DNA of 64,000 nucleotides from Staphylococcus gallinarum (GTDB taxonomy: Bacteria; Bacillota; Bacilli; Staphylococcales; Staphylococcaceae), in assembly GCF_000875895.1 (NCBI RefSeq), contig NZ_JXCF01000003.1, positions 62,001 through 126,000 on the forward strand, given 5' to 3'. The position numbers and the translations under genes are program-made. Position 1 is the first letter of the stretch, and each line of letters starts with the position of its first letter. The notes beneath the pieces are model-generated. The model was not told where the DNA came from. It made no database searches and worked only from the letters and a program-made list of their open reading frames with translations. Positions 55,378 through 64,000 of the stretch are shown here, piece after piece.

Positions 55378-55449
55378 TTTTGTACACTCATAGTATACAA
55401 AATCATTCATATATACTATAATGAGGTTAATAATAACTGTTTTGTACAC
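55378..55449 (+). promoter_or_regulatory. Promoter region with three TTTTGTACAC-type boxes
   Basis: TTTTGTACAC (55378-55387) and GTATACAAAA (55393-55402) form an inverted pair, and a third TTTTGTACAC lies at 55440-55449. A promoter, -35 TATACA (55394-55399) with 17-base spacer and -10 TATAAT (55417-55422), is bracketed by them. The regulator is unknown. Confidence 0.5.
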
Positions 55450-55497
55450 ATGGAGAATACATTACAATTTCTGTAATATACAAGGGAGATAATTACT

Positions 55498-56457
55498 ATG
55501 AAAAAAATTATGATTACTGGGGCTTTAGGTCAGATAGGGACGGAACTTGTTGTGAAATGTAGAGCATTATATGGAAACGATAATGTATTGGCAACTGATA
55601 TCAGAGAACCAGAAGCTGGCTCACCAATTATGGATGGACCATTCGAAATTTTAGATGTTACAGATAAAACGCGTATGTATCAATTAGTGGAGTCTTTTCA
55701 ACCTGATACGTTCATGCATATGGCGGCATTACTTTCTGCGACTGCAGAGCAAAATCCATTATTTGCGTGGGAACTTAATATGGGTGGTTTAATGAATGCA
55801 TTAGAAGCGGCTCGTGAATATCAATTACAATTCTTTACACCTAGTTCTATTGGAGCGTTTGGACCATCGACTCCAAAGGTAAATACACCACAATTTACTA
55901 TTCAACGTCCAACTTCAATGTATGGTGTGAATAAAGTTGCAGGTGAATTGTTATGTCAGTATTACTTTGATAAATTTAATGTTGATACACGTAGTGTTAG
56001 ATTCCCAGGGCTAATTTCACATATTAAAGAACCTGGTGGCGGTACGACTGACTACGCGGTTGATATTTATTTTAAAGCTGTGCGTGAAGGACACTACACT
56101 AGTTATATTGCGAAAGACACATATATGGATATGATGTTTATGGACGATGCCATTGATGCAATTATTCAGTTGATGGAAGCTGATGGTGTGAAATTAATCA
56201 ACCGTAACGCTTATAATTTAAGCGCGATGAGTATTGAACCAGAAATGGTTAAAGCAGCTATTCAAGAATATAAACCTGAATTCACATTAGATTATGATGT
56301 GGACCCTGTGCGTCAAAGTATTGCTGATAGTTGGCCAAACAGTATAGATGTAAGTTGTGCACGTGCTGAGTGGGGGTTCAATCCTAAGCGTGATTTACAA
56401 AAAATGACTGAGATTATGTTAGAAGCGATTGAGAAAAAAGAAAAAGTAAGTCAATAA
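55498..56457 (+). CDS. NAD-dependent epimerase/dehydratase, L-threonine 3-dehydrogenase-like SDR, 319 aa
   Basis: An extended SDR with the N-terminal NAD motif TGALGQIG, the catalytic segment [12 protein letters not shown] (Tyr-x3-Lys) and substrate region [22 protein letters not shown]. It is clearly the ortholog of the protein preceding adh/ilvE in S. aureus. That group belongs to the SDR-type threonine dehydrogenases, which convert threonine to 2-amino-3-ketobutyrate, often next to kbl. No kbl is in this window, so the reaction is a family-based proposal. CAAGGGAGAT precedes the ATG. A terminator follows. Confidence 0.85.
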   Translation: MKKIMITGALGQIGTELVVKCRALYGNDNVLATDIREPEAGSPIMDGPFEILDVTDKTRMYQLVESFQPDTFMHMAALLSATAEQNPLFAWELNMGGLMNALEAAREYQLQFFTPSSIGAFGPSTPKVNTPQFTIQRPTSMYGVNKVAGELLCQYYFDKFNVDTRSVRFPGLISHIKEPGGGTTDYAVDIYFKAVREGHYTSYIAKDTYMDMMFMDDAIDAIIQLMEADGVKLINRNAYNLSAMSIEPEMVKAAIQEYKPEFTLDYDVDPVRQSIADSWPNSIDVSCARAEWGFNPKRDLQKMTEIMLEAIEKKEKVSQ

Positions 56458-56585
56458 GGTTTATTAACTTTAAATAATAATGTACAACTTTAAAATAGTA
56501 TTAAAGTCAGATGATATCACTGCGTATATAAGGTTATGAATACGTAGAAAGTATGAGGGACATTGTGTCTCAAATTAGCGAATGA

Positions 56586-56625
56586 ACGTCAATTTCTATT
56601 CTAGTTATAGAGATTGACGTTTTTG
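56586..56625 (+). terminator. Terminator after the SDR gene
   Basis: ACGTCAATTTCTAT (56586-56599) with ATAGAGATTGACGT (56607-56620), one mismatch, followed by five T. Confidence 0.8.
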
Positions 56626-56785
56626 TATTTTATTCTTGTTGTAATGAATAGAGGTACGATTTGAATATTATCAATTTCTTTTATATGTAACATATCTCAT
56701 ATGAGTTGTTTTTCGAATCCTTTTAAATAAGTGCTGTATAGTGTAATAAAATACAAAATTCATAGCATAATCAAAGTCACTTTAA

Positions 56786-56816
56786 TTGACCTAGAGTTCA
56801 CTCCAGGACATATCAT
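56786..56816 (+). promoter_or_regulatory. MerR-type promoter with 19-bp spacer before the alcohol dehydrogenase
   Basis: The -35 TTGACC (56786-56791) and -10 TATCAT (56811-56816) are separated by 19 bases. The dyad CCTAGAGT-TC-ACTCCAGG sits between them. An overlong spacer with a centred palindrome is the hallmark of MerR-family activation, and the box resembles those of NmlR/AdhR aldehyde-responsive regulators. Confidence 0.65.
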
Positions 56817-56874
56817 AGTAAATGAAGAATATGATTGAGATATTCTATTGTTTAAGCACTGGAGGAATTAAAAT

Positions 56875-57915
56875 ATGATAAATGCTAAAGCAAGAGCGGT
56901 AAGTGGTCCGGATTCTAATTTTTACGCAACTGAAATTGAAAGAAGAGACCTTGATACACATGATGTATTAATAGAAATAAAATATGCTGGTATATGTCAT
57001 TCTGACATTCATACTGCACACGGAGAATGGGGACCTGTACATTATCCGCTAGTGCCTGGTCATGAAATCGCAGGTATTGTTAAAGCAGTAGGTACTGAAG
57101 TAAGTAAATATCAAGTTGATGACCGTGTGGGTGTAGGTTGTATGGTAGATTCCTGTGGCGAATGTGAACATTGTCGAAATGGTGAAGAACAATACTGCTT
57201 AAAAGGTAATGTTGGCACATACGCGGGAACAGATAGATATGGAGAACCTACTCAAGGTGGTTATTCAACTCATATCGTAGTCCATGAAGACTTTGTCTTG
57301 AGAATACCAGATAATATTGGTCTGGATGTTGCAGCGCCATTATTATGTGCAGGTATTACAACGTATTCACCACTAAATCATTGGAATGCAAATTCAGATA
57401 AAAAGGTAGCAGTAATTGGTATGGGTGGTCTTGGTCATATGGCTGTTCAAATTGCACATGCAATGGGGGCAGAAGTGACTGTTTTATCTCAAACCTTAAA
57501 TAAAAAAGAGGATGGCTTGAAATTAGGTGCTACACACTACTATGCGACAAATGATACAGCGACCTTTGAGAAACTTGCAAGTTCATTTGATTTAATTATT
57601 AATACAGTTAGTGCAAATTTAAATTTAGATGAATATCTACGTTTATTAGCATTGGACGGTACTATTGTTAATGTTGGTGCGCCTGCTGAACCAATTTCAT
57701 TACGTGTTGCTAACTTAATTGGTCATCGCCGATCATTTGCTGGTTCAGCAATTGGTGGTATTAGAGAAACACAAGAAATGCTTGATTTTTGTGCACAACA
57801 TCAAATAGAACCACAAATTGAGTTAATTACAGCGGATGATATTGATAACGCATATGAAAGAGTATTGGCATCAGATGTTAAGTATCGCTTCGTAATAGAT
57901 ACAAGTACGATGTAA
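56875..57915 (+). CDS. Zinc-dependent alcohol dehydrogenase, YahK/cinnamyl-ADH type, 346 aa
   Basis: A medium-chain dehydrogenase: catalytic zinc ligands in AGICHSD and PGHEIAG, the structural zinc loop [15 protein letters not shown] with four cysteines, and the nucleotide motif [13 protein letters not shown]. The family reduces aldehydes with NADPH rather than oxidising ethanol. The MerR-like promoter upstream supports an aldehyde-defence role. CTGGAGGAATT precedes the ATG. It is a single-gene transcript bounded by terminators. Confidence 0.88.
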   Translation: MINAKARAVSGPDSNFYATEIERRDLDTHDVLIEIKYAGICHSDIHTAHGEWGPVHYPLVPGHEIAGIVKAVGTEVSKYQVDDRVGVGCMVDSCGECEHCRNGEEQYCLKGNVGTYAGTDRYGEPTQGGYSTHIVVHEDFVLRIPDNIGLDVAAPLLCAGITTYSPLNHWNANSDKKVAVIGMGGLGHMAVQIAHAMGAEVTVLSQTLNKKEDGLKLGATHYYATNDTATFEKLASSFDLIINTVSANLNLDEYLRLLALDGTIVNVGAPAEPISLRVANLIGHRRSFAGSAIGGIRETQEMLDFCAQHQIEPQIELITADDIDNAYERVLASDVKYRFVIDTSTM

Positions 57916-57946
57916 TGGATATTTCAGTTACTTAGTAAATTGGACA

Positions 57947-57985
57947 CAGGTTGAGACATTTTTAATGTTTCAGCCTGTTCTTTTT
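57947..57985 (+). terminator. Terminator after the alcohol dehydrogenase
   Basis: CAGGTTGAGACAT (57947-57959) pairs with ATGTTTCAGCCTG (57965-57977) allowing G-U pairs, followed by TTCTTTTT. Confidence 0.75.
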
Positions 57986-58079
57986 CTTTTAATAAAAATT
58001 GTTATATCTTGCTTTGATATATTAAAATTGCTACATACAATTGAATTGATTTTTATTTATTAATAATTGATATATTTTA

Positions 58080-58124
58080 AATTTTTTGAAAATTATTGAA
58101 CAGCGTATCTGCTATTGGTATAAT
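58080..58124 (+). promoter_or_regulatory. ilvE promoter with CodY box
   Basis: AATTTTTTGAAAATT (58080-58094) differs from the CodY consensus AATTTTCWGAAAATT by one base. It abuts the -35 TTGAAC (58096-58101), with a 17-base spacer and -10 TATAAT (58119-58124). It implies repression by CodY when branched-chain amino acids and GTP are plentiful. Confidence 0.75.
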
Positions 58125-58165
58125 TTAGTATAAATACTTTAAATGAGCATTGGGAGGAAAGAATC

Positions 58166-59242
58166 ATGTCAGAAAAAATTAAATTTGTACAACGTGAAAA
58201 CTTAAAAGAAAAACCGGATCCTAGTGATTTAGGTTTTGGGAAATACTTCACTGATTATATGTTAAGTTTCGACTATGATATTGATCAAGGATGGCATGAT
58301 TTACAGATTGTGCCTTATGGGCCAATAGAAATTTCACCAGCAGCACAAGTGCTTCATTATGGACAAGCAGTGTTTGAAGGATTAAAAGCCTATAAGCATG
58401 AGGGAGAGGTAGATTTATTCCGACCTTCAGAGAACTTTAAGCGTATCAATCATTCATTAGCTCGTTTAGATATGCCTGAAATTGATGAAGCATTATTACT
58501 TGAAGGATTAAAGCAATTGGTAGACGTAGAAAGAGACTGGGTACCAGAAGGTGAAGGACAATCATTATATATTCGTCCATTTGTATTTGCAACAGAGGGT
58601 ATCTTAGGCGTACGTCCTTCTTACTCTTATAAATTATTAATCTTATTATCTCCATCAGGTTCATATTATGGTGGCGCTTCATTACAACCAACTAAGATTT
58701 ATGTTGAAGATGAATATGTGCGTGCCGTAAGAGGTGGCGTCGGACATGCCAAAGTGGCTGGTAACTATGCAGCGAGTTTACTCGCACAAACAAATGCTGC
58801 AGATCAAGGTTATGACCAAGTACTTTGGTTGGATGGTGTTGAACAGAAATATGTTGAAGAAGTTGGAAGTATGAACATTTTCTTTGTTGAGAATGGTAAG
58901 TTAGTTACGCCAGAATTAAATGGTAGTATCTTACCTGGTATTACACGTAAGACAATTATCGAATTGGCTAAAAAGTTAGGCTATGAAGTTGAAGAGCGTC
59001 GTGTATCAATTGACGAACTTATTGAAGCCCATAATAGTGGTGCTTTAACAGAAGTATTTGGTACAGGTACAGCAGCTGTAATCTCACCAGTAGGTAAATT
59101 AAAGTATGAAGATACTGAAATTGTGATTAATAATAATGAGACTGGTGAAATTACGCAAAAATTATATGAAAACTATATTGGTATCCAAAGTGGTAAATTA
59201 GATGATCCAGAAGGTTGGAGAGTTGTAGTTCCAAGATATTAA
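58166..59242 (+). CDS. ilvE: Branched-chain-amino-acid aminotransferase, 358 aa
   Basis: A PLP enzyme interconverting Leu/Ile/Val and their keto acids, supplying branched-chain fatty acid precursors. Conserved parts: [21 protein letters not shown], the PLP lysine in [25 protein letters not shown] and [16 protein letters not shown]. It is full length and highly similar to staphylococcal IlvE. TGGGAGGAAAG precedes the ATG. The CodY box upstream agrees with known control of this gene in S. aureus. Confidence 0.96.
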   Translation: MSEKIKFVQRENLKEKPDPSDLGFGKYFTDYMLSFDYDIDQGWHDLQIVPYGPIEISPAAQVLHYGQAVFEGLKAYKHEGEVDLFRPSENFKRINHSLARLDMPEIDEALLLEGLKQLVDVERDWVPEGEGQSLYIRPFVFATEGILGVRPSYSYKLLILLSPSGSYYGGASLQPTKIYVEDEYVRAVRGGVGHAKVAGNYAASLLAQTNAADQGYDQVLWLDGVEQKYVEEVGSMNIFFVENGKLVTPELNGSILPGITRKTIIELAKKLGYEVEERRVSIDELIEAHNSGALTEVFGTGTAAVISPVGKLKYEDTEIVINNNETGEITQKLYENYIGIQSGKLDDPEGWRVVVPRY

Positions 59243-59260
59243 TATGAATTATAATATGAA

Positions 59261-59298
59261 GGCTTGCTCGGGTGTGTATGACTCGAGCAAGTCTTTTT
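59261..59298 (+). terminator. Terminator of ilvE
   Basis: GGCTTGCTCG (59261-59270) pairs with CGAGCAAGTC (59284-59293), followed by six T. Confidence 0.85.
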
Positions 59299-59428
59299 TA
59301 TAACAAAGTATAGAATTAGCTGCAATTATTTTATTATTTCAAATTCAACATTTGTTTCATTAGTGAAAAATATATTAAAATAGTAAGCGTTGGTATTAAG
59401 AGTTAAAAATACAGGAGCTGTTAACGAG

Positions 59429-60121
59429 ATGGAATGGATATTATTCGATAAAGATGGTACTTTGATATATTTTGATAAAAGTTGGATGAAAATCGGTTTA
59501 CAATTAGTCGATGATTTTTTGACAACATATAAAGCTGATATTACTGATGTTGATACAGCTTACGAATCATTAGGTGTTATTGATGGTGAGATACAACCTG
59601 GAACTGTTATGGCATCAGGCGCTTTGGATGAAATGATTGATGCATTCTGCGAAATCGCTGGCCAAGATGTATCAACATGGGCGCAACAACGCAGCCAAAC
59701 ATTGGTGGATCAACGTGTGCCAGAAAATGAATTAGTTGAAGGGATCGAACAGACACTTGAGACGCTAAAGCAACGTGGATATAAGTTAGGTATTGTCACA
59801 AGTGATTCGAAGATTGGTGTTGATCAATTTTTAGAAGTAACAAAATTTGATCGCTTTTTCGATTTGATTATTTCAACGGAAGCAGATGCAGTTGAAAAAC
59901 CAAATCCTGAAGTACTAAACCCTTTATTCTATAGATATGATGTAAAGCCAGAAAATGTTGCGATTGTTGGAGATAATGCGAATGATATTCAAACTGGTAT
60001 TAATGCGAAGCTAGGATTGAAAGTTGCAGTATTGACAGGTGTTGGTTTGAAAGAAGAATTAACACAAGCGGATTATATCGTAGATAATGCTAATGAAATT
60101 ATAAACTTAATAAATCGATAG
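59429..60121 (+). CDS. HAD-superfamily phosphatase (phosphoglycolate phosphatase-like), 230 aa
   Basis: Motif I FDKDGTL near the N-terminus, motif II VTSDS, a lysine in VEKPNPE and motif IV GDNANDI are all present, with a helical cap between I and II. It probably dephosphorylates a small phosphometabolite. The ATG at 59429 gives the MEWILFDKDGTL start seen in its S. aureus counterpart; the frame extends to 59390 without support. Conserved downstream of ilvE in staphylococci. Confidence 0.85.
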   Translation: MEWILFDKDGTLIYFDKSWMKIGLQLVDDFLTTYKADITDVDTAYESLGVIDGEIQPGTVMASGALDEMIDAFCEIAGQDVSTWAQQRSQTLVDQRVPENELVEGIEQTLETLKQRGYKLGIVTSDSKIGVDQFLEVTKFDRFFDLIISTEADAVEKPNPEVLNPLFYRYDVKPENVAIVGDNANDIQTGINAKLGLKVAVLTGVGLKEELTQADYIVDNANEIINLINR

Positions 60122-60208
60122 GCGCCGTACTTAAATTATGTCATAATATACTCAACGTATATTATGGCTTTTTTATTTAAAGCATATTTGAATAATAGGG
60201 GTGGTAGG

Positions 60209-60598
60209 ATGATAGATGGTAAGTATGCTGACTACAAAGGCGAGACATATAAAGTTGTAGAAATTATCAGTCAAGAAGTCGTACTAGTAACAGAAGATAA
60301 TCATGCAGTAGAGCATGGTTTTGAAGCACAAACTACGCATCACTCAAATCATACATTGTACTTTAAACAAGTGCCGAGAACAGACTTGGATGAATTATAT
60401 GAGTTATTTCAAGAAGCACGTTATGAGGGCTCAGTATTTGATCTCTATCAAGATACAGAGGGCGATTATTATATCGGCACAGAAGATGAAGATAAAGCAA
60501 GTACATTTGGTTTAACTAAAACGGATACGGATTATTTTAGTAAATATGTAACAGAAGAAGAAATCGAGAAAATTATTTACCGTAGTCATATTGAATAA
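60209..60598 (+). CDS. Conserved staphylococcal hypothetical protein, 129 aa
   Basis: A small acidic cytosolic protein with no signal peptide or membrane segment. It begins MIDGKYADYKGETYKVVEI, a compact beta-rich start, and has an acidic C-terminal half (YQDTEGDYYIGTEDEDKAS). The ATG at 60209 has GTGGTAGG upstream; the frame also runs back to 60164. It occupies the same place between the HAD and deoxynucleoside kinase genes as in S. aureus. Function not known to me. Confidence 0.75.
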   Translation: MIDGKYADYKGETYKVVEIISQEVVLVTEDNHAVEHGFEAQTTHHSNHTLYFKQVPRTDLDELYELFQEARYEGSVFDLYQDTEGDYYIGTEDEDKASTFGLTKTDTDYFSKYVTEEEIEKIIYRSHIE

Positions 60599-60605
60599 TA
60601 AAAAA

Positions 60606-60648
60606 ATCGAAGCATGACGACATCATATCACTTGCCGTATGCTTCGAT
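60606..60648. terminator. Bidirectional terminator between convergent genes
   Basis: ATCGAAGCAT (60606-60615) and ATGCTTCGAT (60639-60648), flanked by an A-run on the left and ATATTTTT on the right, so it works both ways. Confidence 0.75.
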
Positions 60649-60667
60649 ATATTTTTCTAAACGATAT

Positions 60668-61330
60668 TTAACGTTGGTCAACTTTGCGATAAGCTTCGAT
60701 TGCATTGCGTATCTTATCAATAATTGGATCTAACGTATCAGGTGACTCGTGTAAATCGTATTCATTGATATTTACACGCACAACAGGACATGCATTGAAC
60801 TCATTAATCCAGTCGTCATAACGTTTAAAGAGCTTTTGCCAATAGGCATGATCTGTCTCAATCTCCATTTGACGACCACGACGTTCAATTCGTTCGATGA
60901 CCTCGTCGTAATCACATTCTAAGTAAATGAGTACGTCTGGTTTTGGAAAGTATGGTGTCATAACCATAGCATTAAATAATTCTGAGTAGGTATTGAAATC
61001 TTCCGGACTCATCGTACCTTGTTCTTCGTGCATTTTTGCGAAAATATCTACATCTTCATATATGGAACGGTCTTGTATAAATCCGCCACCATATTCAAAC
61101 ATGCGCTTTTGTTCTTTAAAGCGTTCTGCTAAAAAGTAAATTTGTAAATGGAAACTCCAACGTTCAAAATCGTTGTAAAATTTATCTAAGTATGGATTTT
61201 GATCTACATTTTCAAATGATGTTCTAAAGTTGAGACGTTCAGCTAATGCTGTTGTTAAAGTAGATTTACCCACACCAACTGTACCTGCAATTGTGATGAC
61301 GGCATCTTGAGGGATTCCGTAATTATTCAT
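60668..61330 (-). CDS. Deoxyguanosine kinase-type deoxynucleoside kinase, 220 aa
   Basis: Phosphorylates purine deoxynucleosides in nucleotide salvage. P-loop GTVGVGKST, the DRS-containing segment FIQDRSIYED and the arginine-rich lid IERRGRQME are typical of the dGK/dCK family. The ATG at 61330 (MNNYGIP) fits the family start; the frame reaches 61345. It overlaps the end of the upstream kinase gene by eight bases, the arrangement known from Bacillus dgk/dck. Confidence 0.9.
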   Translation of the reverse strand: MNNYGIPQDAVITIAGTVGVGKSTLTTALAERLNFRTSFENVDQNPYLDKFYNDFERWSFHLQIYFLAERFKEQKRMFEYGGGFIQDRSIYEDVDIFAKMHEEQGTMSPEDFNTYSELFNAMVMTPYFPKPDVLIYLECDYDEVIERIERRGRQMEIETDHAYWQKLFKRYDDWINEFNACPVVRVNINEYDLHESPDTLDPIIDKIRNAIEAYRKVDQR

Positions 61331-61940
61331 TATTTGTTCCTCCAATCAATGGTTCAATCATTTCTAATATATATTGATAGTGCTCATTGTAATTAACAAA
61401 ATCCAAATCAGTAGTGTCGATGCGAATTACACGTTGACCTTCAGCTTTCAACGATTCGTAATAATCTTGGTAATCACGCTTTAAGTTAATTAAATAATTA
61501 TCTTCTATTTGATGTTCAAAGCTTCTGTTACGATGAGCGATGCGCGATTTTAATGTTTCTAATTTAGCATCTAAAAAGATAATGACGTTTGGCATCTCCA
61601 AATCTTCAGTTAATATATCATAGATACGAGAAAACTTTTCAAACTCTTTTGTTGTTAGTGTATTGCTCGCAAATATTTTATTTTTGTGAATGTGATAATC
61701 GCTAACGATACCGGAATGCATTTTGGCAATATCCTGAAATTGTTTGTAGCGATTACATAGAAAGAACATTTCAGTTTGGAAACTCCATTTTGAGATATCT
61801 TCATAAAAATCAGAAAGAAACGGGTTTTCAGAAATGATTTCTTTTTCTTCGTAATAATTAAGTGACTGACTAAGTTTGTGTGCTAATGATGATTTGCCAA
61901 CACCGATTGGCCCTTCAATAGCTATAAAAGGTTTTTTCAT
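61323..61940 (-). CDS. Deoxyadenosine/deoxycytidine kinase, 205 aa
   Basis: A dCK/dAK-type kinase paired with the dGK-type enzyme. It has P-loop GPIGVGKSS, the partner-like WSFQTEMFFLCNRYKQ and the lid RIAHRNRSFE. The ATG at 61940 has GGAGCGGTAAAT upstream and gives the conserved MKKPFIAIEG; the frame extends to 62036 across the divergent tadA start and is not used. It is divergent from tadA, with 62 bases between starts. Confidence 0.9.
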   Translation of the reverse strand: MKKPFIAIEGPIGVGKSSLAHKLSQSLNYYEEKEIISENPFLSDFYEDISKWSFQTEMFFLCNRYKQFQDIAKMHSGIVSDYHIHKNKIFASNTLTTKEFEKFSRIYDILTEDLEMPNVIIFLDAKLETLKSRIAHRNRSFEHQIEDNYLINLKRDYQDYYESLKAEGQRVIRIDTTDLDFVNYNEHYQYILEMIEPLIGGTNNE

Positions 61941-61999
61941 ATTTACCGCTCCAATGTTAAAATAGACAATAAGTATTGTACCATATATAAGGTGTGTGA

Positions 62000-62494
<495 letters not shown>

Positions 62495-62594
62495 ACTTTT
62501 GTTAGAATATAATTATGTTACAAAATTATGTCTAAAAAATTGAGTGTGTAGTTAAATTTGTAGTAATGATAATAGAGGGAAATGAGGAAAACGA

Positions 62595-63467
62595 ATGATA
62601 AATCTAATTGCAACAGATATGGATGGTACATTATTAAATGCGGCACATGAAATTTCAGAGGAAAATATTCAAGCCATTAAATACGCACAATCGTTAGGTA
62701 TTACAGTTGTTATAGCGACTGGTAGAGCGTTTTATGAAGCGAATACGCCTGTGAACCAGACGGATTTAAAGGTGCCATATATTTGTTTGAATGGCGCGGA
62801 AGTTAGAGACGAATCATTTAATATAATGAGTACATCTAATTTAAACCGTGAATTGATAAACAGAATTACTGAAGAATTAAATCATGAGGATGTTTATTAT
62901 CAAGTTTACACGAACTTGGGTATTTATACTGAAAATCCCCAAAAAGATTTAGATATATATATTGATATTGCAGAGCGAGCTGGTCAAACTGCTGATGTTG
63001 AAAAGATTAAGCAAGGCATACAAAAACGTATTGATAACGGTACGTTAAAGGTAGTAGAGAATTATGACAAGATTGAAAAAACACCGGGTGAAATTGTCAT
63101 GAAAATATTAGCGTTCGATAGTGATTTATCAAAAATTGAACGTGTCAGTCGTAAATTAGCTGAATCAGGTAGTTTGGCTGTTTCTTCATCTTCAAGAGGC
63201 AATATTGAAATTACACACTCTGATGCACAAAAAGGAATTGCTTTGGAGACTATTGCAGAGCGTCTCAACATCGATATGCAGAATGTAATGGCTATTGGTG
63301 ACAATTTAAATGATGTGTCAATGTTAGAACGTGTTGGCTATCCAGTAGCTATGGATAATGCAACAGAAGAAGTTAAACAAGTGGCTAAATATGTAACAGA
63401 AACAAATGAACAAAGTGGTGTAGGTAAAGCCATTATGAAATTAATACAAGAAAATAACGAGAAATAA
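62595..63467 (+). CDS. Cof-type HAD-IIB phosphatase, 290 aa
   Basis: Motif [10 protein letters not shown], motif II ATGRAF, the large C2b cap domain and motif [13 protein letters not shown] are all clear, so it is a Cof/YidA-type sugar or cofactor phosphatase. Substrate breadth is usually wide. The start at 62595 has GAGGAAAACGA. The gap to the azoreductase gene is 19 bases, so they may be co-transcribed. It keeps the S. aureus order after tadA. Confidence 0.9.
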   Translation: MINLIATDMDGTLLNAAHEISEENIQAIKYAQSLGITVVIATGRAFYEANTPVNQTDLKVPYICLNGAEVRDESFNIMSTSNLNRELINRITEELNHEDVYYQVYTNLGIYTENPQKDLDIYIDIAERAGQTADVEKIKQGIQKRIDNGTLKVVENYDKIEKTPGEIVMKILAFDSDLSKIERVSRKLAESGSLAVSSSSRGNIEITHSDAQKGIALETIAERLNIDMQNVMAIGDNLNDVSMLERVGYPVAMDNATEEVKQVAKYVTETNEQSGVGKAIMKLIQENNEK

Positions 63468-63486
63468 TATAGAGGTGAATGAATCA

Positions 63487-64000
63487 ATGAAAGGTTTAAT
63501 TATTGTAGGAAGTGCAAAAATAGGTTCTCATACTACAGCTTTAGCTCATTTTTTAAAGGGACATTTCGAAGAACATGATTTTGAAGCAGAAATATTCGAT
63601 TTAGCTGAGCGTCCAATCCATCAATTAGACGTATCAGGTGCATCAAATCCAAGTGAAGACTATAAACAGAATTTACAAGACTTACAAAGTAAGGCAAGAG
63701 AAGCAGACTTTTTCGTCTTAGGTACTCCGAACTATCATGGTTCATATTCAGGTATCTTAAAGAATGCATTAGATCATTTAACTATGGATGACTTTAAGAT
63801 GAAACCTGTTGGATTAATTGGTAATAGTGGCGGTATCGTAAGTTCTGAACCATTGTCACATTTAAGATTAATCGTACGTACATTATTGGGAATTGCAGTA
63901 CCTACTCAAATTGCAACGCATGATACAGATTATAATAAATTAGATAATGGTACACTTTATTTAGATAATAGTGAATTCCAATTAAGATCTAAATTATTCG
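63487..64000 (+). CDS. FMN-dependent NADPH reductase (Azo1-like), 3'-partial
   Basis: 171 codons are visible before the window ends; ~15-20 are missing compared with the ~188-residue S. aureus Azo1. It is a flavodoxin-like NADPH-dependent FMN reductase with [20 protein letters not shown] at the phosphate-binding start, [20 protein letters not shown] and [14 protein letters not shown]. It matches Azo1 closely as I recall it. It can reduce azo dyes and quinones; the physiological substrate is uncertain. GAGGTGAATGAATC precedes the ATG. Confidence 0.9.
   Translation, partial: MKGLIIVGSAKIGSHTTALAHFLKGHFEEHDFEAEIFDLAERPIHQLDVSGASNPSEDYKQNLQDLQSKAREADFFVLGTPNYHGSYSGILKNALDHLTMDDFKMKPVGLIGNSGGIVSSEPLSHLRLIVRTLLGIAVPTQIATHDTDYNKLDNGTLYLDNSEFQLRSKLF

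Overview
The window is AT-rich Firmicutes DNA with strong AGGAGG-type ribosome binding sites and frequent TTG/GTG starts. It reads as the chromosome of a non-aureus Staphylococcus. Two kinds of evidence support this. First, staphylococcal proteins are recognisable: an IsaB-like antigen, a staphylococcal class A beta-lactamase, the dGK/dCK kinase pair, and an Azo1-like reductase. Second, the right-hand 8.5 kb (sugar-nucleotide-type dehydratase, alcohol dehydrogenase, ilvE, HAD phosphatase, small hypothetical protein, deoxynucleoside kinases, tadA, Cof-type HAD, azoreductase) keeps a gene order I know from S. aureus. The rich set of plant-sugar pathways and the intrinsic-looking beta-lactamase suggest the S. 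saprophyticus/S. xylosus group; that species-group call is inference. No rRNA, tRNA, insertion sequence, prophage or CRISPR array was seen.

Layout. 0-3 kb: end of an IsaB-like secreted protein, an orphan beta-lactamase and an orphan LysR regulator. 3.2-9.3 kb: a complete D-glucuronate pathway (uxaC, uxuB-type reductase, uxuA, kdgK, kdgA) with a divergent LacI-type regulator and a perfect 24-bp palindromic operator. 9.5-13 kb: a GyrI-like ligand-binding protein, a WYL-type regulator and an ABC exporter. 13.2-25.3 kb: an especially AT-rich block. Its rightward operon is a full L-rhamnose pathway (rhaB, rhaA, rhaD, rhaM, transporter, lactaldehyde dehydrogenase). Its leftward operon has two Gfo/Idh dehydrogenases, a GPH-type sugar symporter and a YczE-like membrane protein. 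A DeoR-type regulator lies between them and both promoters carry the same ACCACA/TGTGGT operator boxes. 25.6-31.7 kb: an RpiR regulator with an unassigned catabolic operon (aldehyde dehydrogenase, DapA-fold lyase, FAD amine oxidase, MFS transporter).

32-36 kb: an NRAMP-fold transporter that lacks the metal-binding signatures, co-transcribed with a ureohydrolase, then glutamate dehydrogenase. 35.9-38.7 kb: a cadmium/zinc-type ArsR repressor and P-type ATPase. 38.9 kb: a secreted lipoprotein nuclease. 40-45.4 kb: a beta-glucoside PTS operon with phospho-beta-glucosidase and a LicR-like regulator under a cre site. 45.5-46.1 kb: three tandem copies of a ~215-bp repeat, with a fourth core copy inverted at 52.6 kb. 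46.3-55 kb: S-methylmethionine salvage (mmuP, mmuM), a fatty acid desaturase, a CycA-like permease, an SRPBCC protein, and an MFS/LysR divergent pair. 55.5-64 kb: the conserved core block.

The most notable points are the NRAMP-like/ureohydrolase pair, the unassigned RpiR cluster, the shared helically phased operators of the rhamnose and Gfo/Idh operons, a MerR-type 19-bp-spacer promoter ahead of the alcohol dehydrogenase, and the repeat array. All functional statements rest on motif and family recognition by eye; no database search was run.
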